DNA of 64,000 nt from Amyelois transitella (lineage: Eukaryota > Arthropoda > Insecta > Lepidoptera > Pyralidae), in NCBI RefSeq assembly GCF_032362555.1, contig NC_083526.1, positions 5,724,001-5,788,000 on the forward strand, read 5' to 3'. Shown here piece by piece: positions 1 to 23,200 of the stretch (within the stretch, counting starts at the first letter, position 1; every line of letters starts with the position of its first letter). The position numbers were made by a program, and so were the translations under genes. The notes below the pieces were generated by a model. That model was not told where the DNA came from. It saw nothing but the letters and a program-made list of their open reading frames with translations, and did no database searches.

Positions 1-38
1 ACAATAACGATGAGACATTCGAAATATTACTTTCTATA

Positions 39-1306
39 TACATTCAGTCAGAAAAGTATCGGGAATGGATTATTTATATATGGTTCCAAATTCAAATTTT
101 TGTTTTTTTTGTTGTTGTTAGATTGGCACAACTGTTTTCCATTTTGGCGCGGAGTTTGAGTTGCATCTGTTGTTTACATTAAATACAGTGCTATTTTTAG
201 TTATATCATATCTAGTGTGTATTGCTAATTTCATAATGGATAAAATCATCGAACAAAGAGTTTGTCTTAAATTTTGCATTGCCAATGGAATATCGTGTTC
301 GGAGTCACTGAAAATGTTACAGAAGGCTTACGGTGAATCGACTTTATCAAAAACTCGTACTTATGAGTGGTACAAAGCGTTCAAAAGCGGTCGAGATGTG
401 ATGGAAGATTTGCCTCGCTCTGGTAGGCCATCAACGTCTGCAACTGAAGTTAACATCGCAAAAGTGAAGGAAATAGTGACTGAAAATCCTCATTCAACTT
501 TGAGAGAGATAGCCACCGAACTTTCTGTATCTCACGAGTCGATCCGTACCATTTTAACTAATAATTTGGGTATGAAACATGTTGCCGCTCGGCTAGTCCC
601 AAAAGACCTGAATTTTTTTCAAAAACTCAATCGCATGAGAGTCGCTGAGGACATGCTAGAACGAGTCAATTCCGACCCAACATTCATGAAACGCATTGTT
701 ACTGGTGACGAGACGTGGGTTTACGAGTTTGACATGCAAACTAGTCAACAAGCTTCGGAGTGGCGCCTTCCAACTGAACCGAAACCGAAAAAACCACGTT
801 GTGCACTCGGAATTCTTGCCGGAAGGTCAAACGGTAAATAAGGAATATTATTTGAGTGTTATGCGGCGTTTAAGAGAGCAAATCCGACGAAAAAGGCCAG
901 ATTTGTGGAAAGAAAATTCTTGGATTTTGCACCATGATAATGCACCTTCGCACAAGGCCATCATTGTGAACGAATTTTTAACCAAACACTCAACAAATAC
1001 CATCGAGCAACCACCATATTCACCAGATATGGCTCCAGCCGACTTTTTTCTTTTTCCTAAACTCAAATTACCACTTCGTGGCACCCGTTTTCAATCGGTA
1101 GAAGACATAAAAGAGAATTCGCGGCGAGAACTGACCTCAATTCCGGAAACAGCGTTTAAAAAATGTTTTGATGATTGGATTATTCGTTGGCGTAAGTGTA
1201 TCGTTTCTAAAGGAGCATATTTTGAAGGTGATAAAATAAATTTGGATGAATAACAAACAGTTTGTGTATTATTGATCTTTTCCTGCTACTTTCTTGACAG
1301 AGTAGT
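39..1306 (+). mobile_element. mariner-type DNA transposon, defective
   Basis: A Tc1/mariner element. Imperfect terminal inverted repeats are visible: 45-70 against the reverse complement of 1281-1306 matches at about 19 of 26 positions, with TA close to the left end. Between them lies a mariner transposase gene (236-1253). The element sits upstream of the first visible glass exon, so it is probably inside a glass intron. The transposase is frameshifted, so this copy cannot move on its own. Confidence 0.88.
236..1253 (+). pseudogene. mariner transposase, internally deleted and frameshifted
   Basis: Codes for the cut-and-paste transposase of the mariner family, which binds the terminal repeats and inserts at TA. 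The start at 236 begins the usual helix-turn-helix N-terminus; the upstream in-frame ATG at 161 gives 25 residues unlike the family. The DD34D catalytic triad is present: GDETW near 706-720, HHDNAPSH near 931-954, and the third Asp in APADFF near 1033-1050. At about 795-820 the reading frame shifts. The sequence passes directly from the KPKKPR region to VVHSEFLPEGQTVN, where mariners normally have about 20 more residues, so a small deletion broke the frame. Either half alone is inactive. Confidence 0.9.
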
Positions 1307-1307
1307 A

Positions 1308-1440
1308 TTACCTGCCTGTTTGACGCAGTGGTAGTTCCTAGGTCCTGGGTTCGATCCCCGGTCAGGTCATTCAAGAACCTTTTATTATTAGCCGGAGTCT
1401 TAACAAGTATCGTAAAGTCAGTATAAAAATTACCTACTTC
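1308..1440 (+). repeat. tRNA-derived SINE (first type)
   Basis: Has a box A-like stretch (GACGCAGTGGTAG) near 1321 and a box B-like stretch (GGGTTCGATCCCC) near 1348, spaced as in a tRNA. The acceptor stem is imperfect and the sequence runs on past the tRNA length, so it is a tRNA-derived SINE and not a working tRNA gene. It abuts the mariner. Confidence 0.6.
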
Positions 1441-1540
1441 GGATCTAGCTCAATCTGTATGATTTGGCCTATTGGTTAATTGGCAATAAGTAATGTATTT
1501 TGTTAAATAACTATTAACTATTACTAACTAATATTATCTG

Positions 1541-1780
1541 GCGGCCTCTGTGGCGCATCGGTAGTGCGCTTGTCTGTGACACCAGAGGTCTCGGGTTCGA
1601 ATCCCGGCCAGGGCATGATGAGAAACGAACTTTCTCTGATTGGCCTGCGTCTTGTTTATCTTTATAATTATTAATTATAAAATATAGTATCGTTGAGTTA
1701 GTATATCGTAACACAAGTCTCGGACTAACTTCGAGGCTAACTCAAACAGTGTAATTTGTCCCGTATATATTTATTTATAA
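1541..1780 (+). repeat. tRNA-derived SINE (second type)
   Basis: The tRNA-like head contains TGGCGCATCGGTAGTGC (box A) and GGGTTCGAATCCCGG (box B). It is followed by a conserved body that runs through a GTTGAGTTAGTAT motif to an AATTTGTCC-like end. Relatives lie at 7430-7550 (-), 12850-13016 (-), 45895-46015 (+, head truncated) and 59945-60165 (-). Several copies with the same non-tRNA body identify a SINE family. Confidence 0.8.
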
Positions 1781-1788
1781 GTATATTT

Positions 1789-1975
1789 GCCGTGTAGTTC
1801 CCGGCACCAATACAAAAAAAAAATAGGACCACTCCATGTCTTGCCCATGGATATCGTAAAAGGCGACTAAGGGATAGCCTTACAAACTTGGGATTTTTTA
1901 GGCGATGGGCTAGCAACCTGTCACTATTTGAATCTCAATTCTACCCCGCAAGGGATATAGACGTAACCATATTAT
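1789..1975 (+). repeat. (TATG)n-tailed retroposon, family A
   Basis: An internally shortened copy of a roughly 260-bp repeat found some 30 times in this window, here called family A. The consensus runs from a CCGTGTGGTTCCCGGCACC head, through GTCGTAAAAGGCGACTAAGG and AGGCGATGGGCTAGCAACC, to GCAAGGGATATAGACGTGA and a (TATG)n tail. It ends about 10 bp before the splice acceptor of the glass exon at 1986. Confidence 0.8.
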
Positions 1976-1985
1976 TATCCAACAG

Positions 1986-12232
<10,247 letters not shown>

Positions 12233-12849
12233 CATTTGCAACGATGCGGCCTTTCCGCCGTATACATGTGAACGCAGTCTAACTTTGTGACGACATCTTG
12301 AAAATATTCGGAAGCACAGATCAGTCAAGGCCGTCTTGTTATATGGACAGAGTAGACTCAGGCATACAAAGTGCCGATTCTTAGCCTCAGACTATGGCTG
12401 GAATGTGAACGCAGCCTAAAAATGAAAGTAATGGAACGCAGCCTGTGTGACGTCATGGACTTTTTTGCGATAGTGATGTAAATTGCTAATGATTTAATGT
12501 CGATAGTCGTAATAATGAAGTTGATCATGTGATCTCGATTTACGATTGGCAATTGAAAATATAGTTATAAGAAAGTAATAACGCATTAGATAAATGACAG
12601 ATCAAAGTTACTAAATCCAAATATTCATTTAAAACGTTGTCATTGTTTTTAACATAATAAAAAATACTTCTGAGACGTCCTAACTAACAGAATGAATATT
12701 ATTAAGAAGCTAAAAGCACGACTTGTGCATGTAATATTCTTTAAAAAGACTCATTGGTGAGTAGACAGGCATAAAAAATTTAATATTTTTAGCGGAGCTT
12801 TGTAGTTATATAACGAGAACATAAATATATAAGAGACAAATTACACTGA

Positions 12850-13016
12850 TTGAGTTAGCCTCGAAGTTCGAAACTTGTGTTACGAGATACAAACTCAACG
12901 ATACTATATTATATTACAGAAAAAGTTTTTTTTTCTCAACATGGCCCTGGCCGGGATTCGAACCCGGGACCTCCGGTATCACAGACAAGCGTACTTCTGC
13001 TGAGCCACAGAGGCCG
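12850..13016 (-). repeat. tRNA-derived SINE (second type)
   Basis: Reversed copy. On the minus strand the box A region lies near 12990-13010 and box B (GGGTTCGAATCCCGG) near 12952-12966, followed by the family body ending near 12850. Confidence 0.8.
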
Positions 13017-13373
13017 TCAACATATTTCAACATCTACAAAAAAAGAGCCATAAATTAGACTTAAAATGTTAGAAAAACTTTCATAGAAAAAGAAATTATA
13101 AATATTTATATGAATATTTGCTAACATAGATGAAGGATAAAGAAAAAACACCTAACCTACTTTCTACATATTTCATATTATTACAATAAAATAATTTGTA
13201 AACTTGGCCAATCAGTTTGCCTTGTATATAAAGTGTTTATATTTAGTGTATGACCTAATCTAGTCATTATTAAATTAAATTCAATTTTGTATGTTTTATA
13301 AACCTAAGTATTAATCGAAACAAACCAATCAGTATTATATAAGCTTTAAAATTTTGTAAACTTAAGGTTTTCA

Positions 13374-13379
13374 AATAAA
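13374..13379 (+). terminator. candidate polyadenylation signal of glass
   Basis: AATAAA about 1.1 kb after the glass stop codon. A closer AATAAA lies at 12656. Which is used cannot be told from sequence. Confidence 0.3.
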
Positions 13380-13490
13380 AATTGAGTTAACTGTTGAAAA
13401 CAGTTTTTTTTCTTTTTAACCTTTTGTAAGCTAACCTTATGCGTGCTTTTTCATACGCCAGATTGGCTTTTGTCCAGTTTTTTGTTTAAT

Positions 13491-13745
13491 GCTGGTTTCA
13501 GGGTGACTCTGGCGAGATGCGCTGTTGACTAGCGCGTGGACTTTTAAACCTCGTGGTTGGCCGGTGGAGTTCTAAGTATAAAATGAGTAGCGATGTACAG
13601 GCGCTTCAGTACCATTGGCCAACGGCGCGCGTTGTATAAACAGCGCTCGTAACTAGAAATGGGGCTACTCGTTACTATGGAATCTAGTGTTATTGTAAGA
13701 GCACGCAAGTTGTCGGCGCTGATAAAACGCATGACTGAAACCAGC
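13491..13745. mobile_element. MITE with 11-bp perfect terminal inverted repeats
   Basis: GCTGGTTTCAG at 13491-13501 is the exact reverse complement of CTGAAACCAGC at 13735-13745. The CpG-rich interior has no ORF of note. A related right end (TGAAACCAGCC) lies at about 9909, after CpG-rich DNA in a glass intron. Confidence 0.65.
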
Positions 13746-13981
13746 CTCACAGTTCCGTCAATCAAATCTTTTATGCACAAAATTCTCTACCAGTCTTCCA
13801 GTTGACCAAACAAATAAATAGTGTAGATAACTGTAACTAAAAGAAAGTTACAATAAAATCAATATACATATGTAATTGGGTCTGTGAATAAACCTTTTGA
13901 TGTATCGATTATAATGTTTATAATAGAATCTGTTACATTACTATTTTTAAATAATAGAATCGATTTTACATATACTGGACG

Positions 13982-13989
13982 TATCGATA
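13982..13989. promoter_or_regulatory. DRE-like TATCGATA upstream of O-GlcNAcase
   Basis: Palindromic TATCGATA matches the DREF-binding element common in Drosophila housekeeping promoters. It lies about 280 bp before the start codon. A near match (TATCGATT) lies at about 13904. Its use in this organism is inferred. Confidence 0.35.
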
Positions 13990-14261
13990 TTTATTTTTTG
14001 AGTGGCAACATTATTTCTGTTTGACACATCATAATTTCTCCGATAATTCATGGTAAACGAGAATTATTTTAGCGTTTTTTTGTTCTATAAAGGGATTACC
14101 AGTGCTTCATAATAATTGAATTGGTATTATAGATAAATATATTTCATCTCACGTCGTCCGAACCGTCGTGGGACACGTAAATCAACAGATATACGTTTTG
14201 AAAGTTTAACATCGCGTACATATTATTTCAAGTCGAACTTATTATCGAATTCTTGGCGAAA

Positions 14262-17200
14262 ATGACTGAAAGTTCACCTGACGAACCTAGTTCCAAACGA
14301 AATGATTTTATTTGCGGTGTTGTTGAAGGTAATCATTGCGGTAGAAGTTGGATTTTGTAGGTTTTTTCGTGCTTAGAGTATATATATGAGTATGCTGCAA
14401 ATAAGTTGATCTGGAGTGAATGACCCTTCCTTCTATTGCAGGCTTTTACGGTCGACCGTGGACAACTGAACAGCGAAAGGATTTATTCCAAAAGTAAGTC
14501 GCAAATGTAGCATATTATCATCTAAATACTTGGGAGTGTTATCTCATTATGAAAAAACTACTGTATTAATCTTATTTGGAATAGTTACCAAAATATAAAT
14601 ATGTTTGTTGGTATATTTATTTAAAATAATGTAGTATTTATATTTTTCTGTTTGTATTTATTTGGTACCTTTGTATCTGGTGTATGTAACCCTTCTTATC
14701 AAGTTTCCATTATGTAGAATCTCTGTTGGGTAGACTACATACATAGAAAATTTTAGGATGGGTTTGGTGACAGACAGATGTCTATCTGTCAATACCCACA
14801 ATGTACTGCACAAAAGCAAGACATAACTACAAGTGAAATAAATCTTAAAAGGTTAAGTGGTTTGATTTGTTGATTTATTATTAACATCAACAGTCATTCT
14901 TACATCTCACACTACAGTTGTATAATGTTATAATACATCTCTGACCGAAAAAGTTGCAAACTTTTATACTATATTACATCTTCATATGAATGAAGAATAA
15001 AACATGTTCTACATATAATTATGTTTTACACTTTTCTCATAAAATATATTTACACTTACACAAGATATTTATTGCAAATGAATATCCGAGATATGTCTAA
15101 CAGAATAAATGACTGTTTTCTTTAGATTGAAAAAATGGGGCATGGATATGTATGTGTATGCTCCGAAGGACGATTACAAGCATCGGGCATACTGGCGAGA
15201 GTTGTATACGGTGGAGGAGGCGGAGCATCTCACGTCTCTTATTTCGGCCGCAAAGGATCAGGGAATCATCTTCTGTTATGCATTGTCTCCGGGACTTGAT
15301 ATCACATACAGCAGTCAGAAGGAGATAACGACCCTGAAACGGAAGTTGGAACAGGTTTGTATTTTTATTTAAGACTAAGGAATGAAGATTAACCACAGAA
15401 TAAAAAAAGCATCTGGCTTAGTCTCTGCTACATACCTCTTTTGAGAGGAGCCCAGTCCTGTTTAGTATTATAGTAAGTCTTCAATTAAAATGTAATCTAC
15501 TTTAAAATAAAAAATATTCATTCTATTTCACTATGGTTTATTTTTTCATGTTGCCTATTGCATCTTCAGCTTAGAATGTGTTGCTTATGTTGTAATATGG
15601 GGTCCTACATACTTGAGCTTATTTGAGATAATAAAATTTGTAGTCTACTATAGATCTCTTTCTTTGATTAGTTGTCAAGCCACAATTCAGTGAATAGAAT
15701 AGAATATATATGATTTATTTCCAAAATTGGATACAAGGTATCACTTTTTGACGTCATGTGATTGTTGTGCTGGCAAAATATCCTTATATTATAAATGCAA
15801 AAGTTTGTGTGTGTGTTTGTTACGCAAAATCTACTGGACAGATTTTCATGAAATTTGGTACAATAGGTAAAATATAGGGTACTTCTTATCCCTGAATTCC
15901 CACAATGTACTGCACAAAAGCAAGACACAAAATCGAATCCCCCGGGGTGCAGCTAGTTTACATTGAGATCAGTATATATTCCCCTGTTCCAGGTGTCTCA
16001 ATTTGGCTGCACATGTTTCGCCCTACTGTTTGATGACATCGAGCCCGAGATGAGTGAAGCGGACAAACAGATATTCCAGAGTTTTGCTCATGCACAAGTA
16101 AGGGAATTACTTTACACACATTACCACTGATATTCATATTGATTGAACAGAATTATGTTTATAAACTAAACCTTACAAAATGTAACAGTGGGACAAAACC
16201 ACAAGAATAAAACTGAATAGAATAAAATAGAATAGATTTATTTTCAAAATTGGATACAAGGTATCACTTATTGACGTCACATCACTTAAATCTAATTATA
16301 ACTACTACCGCTTCCAAAGCGCATGTGTAGAAGAAGCGGCGGAACAAACTACACTGCAGCATTTTCATCAAACGTCTATATACAAATATAGATCTCTTAA
16401 ATCTAAATCATGGACGAATGCACATTGTCTACATTAAAAAACATGAATGAATGTAGATTTATTATTATAGATTCATCATCGGTCATCCAGCTAAGCTTTT
16501 TCAAAGTATAAAAGATAAAATGATAATATATTTTTATGGCATAAAGATTACTAGCTATTGCGCGCGATTTGATCGCCTTAAAAGTTCTCTGAAAAGGTTG
16601 ATAAATATGAAAAAAACCGCATTCAAATCGGAGCAATAGTTTTCGCGTTTTGTGAGTACAAACATAGAATAGAATAGATTTATTTTCAAAATTGGATACA
16701 AGGTATCACCTATTGACGACACATCACTTAAATCTAATTATAACTACTATATCTATATATATAATCTATATATATAATCATACTGATAGGTAGACACAAA
16801 AATTCTAAATATCATATTATTGGCTTCCGTTATTCTTATAGGCACATCACCCGTATCAATATTTTGGTAACATCACACAAATGCAGTCTTTAAATTGTTC
16901 TTCCTTCGTAAATATACCTATATATCTATCAAAACTGTTCATCATCCAGGTGTCTGTGACCAACGAGATCCACCAGCACCTCGGCTGCCCCCGGTTCCTG
17001 ATCTGCCCGACGCAGTACTGCTCCACCCGGGCGGTGCCAACCGTCACCAGCTCCGAGTACCTCAACACGCTGGGCACCAAGCTGTCGCAGCAGATCGACA
17101 TCATGTGGACAGGTATGGGACTTTCAATCGCGCCTCTCCGTTGTGCCGTGTGGTTCCAGGAACTTTGAAATAGGATCACTCTATTTCCCATAGATGTGGA

Positions 17201-20200
17201 TCTATATCATATGGACCCGTGTGTACTTTTCTTCATCTCTTCGTTGTACCGTGTGGTTCCCAACACTTAAGAAGTGGGAAGTTAAGAAGGACCAGTGCGT
17301 GTCTTTCCCATGGATGTCGTTAAAGGCGACTAAGGGCTCAGTACAATCCAAAGGTTCGATCGAAGCCCGTACGCTCGTAAGATAAGAAGTGATAGGCTAA
17401 TAAACATGGAACACAACACCACACAACTTGTCTCTATTTTAATTTATATGTATGTATGTATTTTAAAGTTAAATATGATCCAATCCAAATTAAAAAAAGT
17501 TTATAATTATTTCCGTGTGGTTTATAGCAGAGAGCAGAAAGCAAAGGAAACATTCAGGAGTTTTATATAGTGACAGGTCGCAAGGGCATCGGCTAAAAAT
17601 CCCAAGTTTATTGGTCTATCCTTCAGTCGCCTTTAACGACATCCATTAGAAAGAGATGGAGCGGTCCTATTCTTAGGTTCTGGGAACCACACGCAATTTT
17701 TCAAGAAAAACATACTAATAAAACAAAATCTCAACTTGTACCGCTAACTGTAGTATAAACAAACATATGACATACAAATATATGTATTTCGATCTTATGG
17801 CGCGCGAAGTTTTCCATTATTTAGTCATCGACTTGTCATTTGTAGTACTATGACGTCATCGGAGGTCATTGTAACTTGTATAAGGAATGTTTGTTACGTA
17901 ATGTTAAGTCTACCTCAGTATTATGTACAAGCTGTCGCACGCGACTAGGTTCGCTTTAAATCTTTTATACATACATACATACATATGGTCACGTCCATAT
18001 CCCTTGCGGGGTAGACAGAGCCAACAGTCTTGAAAAAACTGAATGGCCTCATTCAGCTATTTGGCTTAACGATAGAATTGAGATTCAACTAGTAACAGGT
18101 TGCTAGCCCATCGCCTAAAAAAGAATCCCAAGCTCGCAAGCCTATCCCTTCAATCTATAATAATTTAAAATTATTATCATATTCCAATATCAAAGCTATG
18201 TTACAGCAAATTTTCGTTGAGAATCCGTTTTGTAGTTTTTGCTTAAAAGAGTAACAAACATATACATACATCTACATAGCCTCACAAACTTTTGCAAATA
18301 TAATGCGAAAGTTTGTAAGTTTGTTGTTTTAGTACAATTGGTAGGATTAATATATCCATAATGTAGTATCGTATTAGAAATAGAGAACAATTGTATGTGT
18401 GTGTTTGTGAAGTTTTCACACAAAAACTAATGGGCTGAACTATGTTTTTGATTATAATCGCCATAGAAACAGACAAAACGTTCAGGAATAAAATTGGACT
18501 ACTTTTTTCTCTTGATCTTTGCCAGTTTTCAGGGCTCTGTCTACCCCGCAAAGGATATAGACGTGATTATATGTATGTTTGTTACTAAGCCTGTGCTGTC
18601 TATCCGTTTGTCTTGTAAACTTGTTGTGTTTCTTATAAACCGTGATAGCTAGAAAGCTGAAATCCGCTCGAGTCCGACTCGCTAATTGACTGGTTATTTT
18701 TTGTATAAATTAAAACCAATGCAAAGCCGTTTTGAAGTTTATACATACATACATAAAATCACGCCTCTTTCCCGGAGGGGTAGGCAGAGACTACCTCTCT
18801 CCACTTGCCACGATCTCTGCATACTTCCTTCGCTTCATCCACATTCATAATTCTCTTCATACAAGCTCGGCGGTTTCGGGATAAGTTTATATAAAACAAA
18901 AAAAATAAATTGTTACAGGTCCCAAGGTAATATCGAAGACACTGACATCGGAATGCATAGAGGAGATAACACAAGTATTGCGCAGGCCTCCGGTCATCTG
19001 GGACAACCTTCACGCCAACGATTACGACCAGAAGAGGATATTCCTAGGTGAGTCGCTATGATGACCAGACATCGGAATAGGTAGATTGATTTTAAGTACT
19101 TGCATCATGAATTACCAAAGAAAGCATAGAATAGAATAGAATAGATTAATTTTCAAAATTGGATACAAGGTATCACTTATTGACGTCACATCACTTAAAT
19201 CTAATTATACTACTACTACCGCTTCCAAAGCGCATGTGTATAAGAAGCGGCGGAACAAACTACACTGCAGCATTTTCACCGGACGTCAATGTACAAATAT
19301 AGATCTCTTAAATCTAAATCATTGACGAATACACATTGTCTACATTAAAAAACATGAATATATCATATCCATAACATGGATAAGCCTCTTTTCCGGGATT
19401 CCATTTCAGTAGTTGTCCGCGGGTAATATAGGACTACAATTAACGTGAACGAAGTCGGGGGAAAACAGCTACCACTAATATGTTCTTCATCCATCACTTG
19501 TAAAAATTCCGGAAAAATCTTAATAATTTACAAATCCCGCAATCCCGGAGGCATGTCCATATTAATATATACGTTTCAGTTCAATGACCCCAATTCAATC
19601 TACCTATTCCGATCTCTGATGATGACACAGTGTCGGTAGTTAAACCTATATACATACAAACATAACATACATACAGAGCGTCGGTAGTCGAACCGGCCAC
19701 GTGCTTGGTTAAAATGCGTGATATGCATAAAGGCACAGGTTCGAATCCCACGTGGTCGGCCTTTTACCAATGATTATTTTCAAAGTTACGTACATTTATC
19801 TGAATACTAACCTATGCTCTTACGGTGAGGGAAAACATCGTGAGGAAACCTGCACATTCAGGATACTGAATGTGTAACCGTGGATCCAATACGGGTTAGG
19901 TTTACCTGCAAATGTTGCGGAGGTCAGATTATAGTCGTTTCGTGTAAAAACCTGACTGACTGAGTCAGGGTCATGGTCAAGGGCTTACCCCGGGCTCCTC
20001 TCCAGAGAGGTGAGGATGCAACCGGCAGTAAAGCCAGGTGGAAGAAGAAGACATACGTACGATTTATTTCTTTTATTACTATGTAATATTACTTGCATGT
20101 GCAATATAATAAAGATATTACAAACCGCCGAGCTTGCATGAAAAGAGTTATGAATGTGGATGAAGCAAAGGAAGTATGCAGGGATCGTGGCAAGTGGAAA

Positions 20201-23200
20201 GAGGTAGTCTCTGCCTACCCCTCCGGGAAAGAGGCGTGATTTTATGTATGTATCTCTACTAATATTATAAAGCTGAAGAGTTTGTTTGTTTGTTTGTTTG
20301 AACGCGCTAATCTGAGGAACTACTGGTTCGAATTGAAAAATTCTTTTTGCGTTGAATAGAGCATTTATCGGGGAAGGCTTTAGGCTATATTACATCATGC
20401 TGCTCAACTTTAGGGAGCAAATAAGTAATGGAAAATGTGAAAAAAAAAACGGGGACAATTATTCATCCTTGAGGGCTTTAATGATGCCCAAAATAACTAT
20501 TCCACGCGGACAAAGTCGCGGGCACAGCTAGTGTATGTATATTACAAACAAACAGATTTTTATTAACGACGATTTATTTTTTAACAGGTCCATACTGCGG
20601 CCGTTCCCCGGAACTGATCCCGCTACTCCGCGGCGTCCTGACCAATCCTAACTGCGAGTACAATGCGAACATGATCCCGATATGGACACTAGCCCATTGG
20701 GCCAGCTGTAGTCTTGACGCGCCTACTCATAGTGAGTAGTCTTTTATAGTTAATAATATATATATATATATATGGGACAATTTACACTGATTAAGTCTGA
20801 AATAATTGCACCTTGGTGATTAAAAATAAAATAACAAAGCTTCAAATCGAACTCAATCAAGAAACTTGAAGGAGGAAAGAAAACTCATACATACAAACAT
20901 ACATAATCACGTCTATATCCCTTGTGTAGTTAGAGCCAACAGTCTTGAAAATACAGATAGGCCACGTTCAGCTGTTTGACTTAATAATAGAATTGATATT
21001 CAAATAGTGATTGACTAGTCCATCGTCTTATGAGCCTCGCTCTTAGTCGCCTTTTACGACATCACACATACGATAAGAGATGGGTGCTCATAATAGTCTG
21101 AAATATTAAGTTCAATCTCTATGGCCTCTACTCCAGGAACTTTTTTGTTGCTTTTCAAATAAGATGCAAAAATGCTTTTTGCTTTGACAATTAATTTTTC
21201 CAGTCATAGTCGTTAAAAAGATTCAGCGCAGGTTGATAAAATAGTGTTTGCTCTTTATTATAAATATGTATTGATTATACTTGCACTAGTGCTAAAAGAT
21301 GGCGCTTAACGTTACAGACTGTAGTCGGTAAAACAGAACCTATATCTATTTCAGTTGAAGCTGTATCGTGGGATATCAAGCTGGAACGAGAGAGCGAACA
21401 AGGAGTGGTGGACGATGAAGCACCGGTCCCGCTCGGAAAACATGTCTATCATCATAGACAAGCACTCAGGTAAACATTTTTTTTTATTTCAGTCTGCGAT
21501 TAACAATTGTATTATTAAGCCTAACAGTTGAACGCGGCCTGTCAGTCTTTTAAGTCTGTGCAGGATGTAGACGTGATTATATGAATGATGAATTAACAGA
21601 TGAGAGAAAACTAAAAATAGTCCTCTATTATGATGCAAATTATATTCCGGATTTTGTAAGATAGATTATGGTAATCCCTGTCTTATTTTTTATCATAATA
21701 AAATTCCGCATCGCAGTAGTTGACATTGTTGACACAATATTTTTTCACTCTGTATCTCTATGCTTTAAATTCAGATGTAAAGGATAAAATTACACACACA
21801 AATATCACGTCTTTTTCTATGATTCAGTATTAGTGAGGTTCCCCTAAAAAGGTTGCGCAGGTCAGGTTGGAGTTGCTTCATGTTGAAACCTGACTTACCC
21901 AATCCACGGTCATGGTCACAAATGGGCCCAGTAGTCTCTTCAGATCCGGAAATATCACTAGGAGGAGGACGTTATCACGTCTTTTTCCTTTTCAGGGTAG
22001 ACAGGGCTTAAGGTCGCGTTTAGCTAGAAGAGGTAAAATAAGTCAGTTAACCGATTGACTGCTCATTTTTTGTTTACGATTTTACAGACAAGCAATCATC
22101 GAATGGCTTCCAGAATTTTCGATACCGAAAGCAGCTCAAGGACCTGTTACTAAACCACAGACTACCATTACAGGTAACATACATTTTATCAAAAAATATA
22201 AATTATAAACTTTGATGATTTACTATTTTACTACATAGATCGATACACGCATTAGCCTGAAATGCAACTAAATGACAAAACTTGTCGTTGTACAAATTCT
22301 TCTTGATATTTAAAATTTAATTGATCATGCGTTAAATTCAAATTTCAAAATGAATATTTCTTTAGGTTTCACAACATTGGTTGACGTCAAAAAAATTACT
22401 TAAAACTAATTTTACTGCATTTCCAAAGCCTCAGTGCAGAAGAAGGGGCAACAAACTGCACTGCAGCATTCTTCAATAACGTCAACTTCACAATTATCTA
22501 AACTTTGTGTAGGGATAGAAATGTGAACGAAAGAATAAATTGTTATGATTAATCTTTACATGCTTCGTTTCAATCAATTATGTAAATCAACGTGTTTCAT
22601 AGTTTTTTTTATTCTTTTTTTCCCCCAGTACCACCCGTGCCGATAATACCGATCATGCCGTCGGTCAATACTTGCATGTCTCTCATGACTGCGACCAGCA
22701 ACACTTCCACAACGAGCACCGCCGAGCCCCGCGCCATATCGGCCATACCTTGTGTGAATACCTCACAGTTACAAGCTTTTGCCGATGTCTGCTCGTGTTC
22801 CGCCACTCCCGATAGACCTATATTGTCTACAACTGTTACTGTAAGTTAAACATAGACGCCATATTTGGAGATTTCAGTGAGACATAGTTACTGGAGGACC
22901 AAATATGCTACCTTGTGGGACACCATTTCTCTAAATGCGTGAATATTTGAATATCGTACAGTTACAAGCTTTTGCCGATGTCTGCTCATGTTCCGCCACT
23001 CCCGATAGACCTATATTGTCTACAACTGTTACTGTAAGTTAAACATAGACGCCGTATTTGGAGATTTCAGTGAGATATAGTTACTGGAGGACCAAATATG
23101 CTACCTTGTGGGACAACATTCTCTAAATGCGTGTATATTTGAATATCGTACAGTTACAAGCTTTTGCCGATGTCTGCTCGTGTTCCGCCACTCCCGATAG

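Larger units (their letters stand above)
12233..14261. other. glass 3' region and O-GlcNAcase upstream region
   Basis: Holds the probable glass 3' UTR, a reversed tRNA-derived SINE (12850-13016) and a MITE (13491-13745). AATAAA motifs occur at 12656 and 13374. A DREF-type TATCGATA occurs at 13982, about 280 bp before the O-GlcNAcase start. No other gene was seen. Confidence 0.6.

Noticed and set aside
1541-1615. tRNA gene
   Set aside because: Box A and B are good, but the acceptor stem does not pair properly and the same sequence with a long common body recurs four more times, so it is a SINE.
16856-17191. 111-codon minus-strand frame
   Set aside because: Antisense shadow of O-GlcNAcase exon 5, which is confirmed by the GH84 frame and splice sites.
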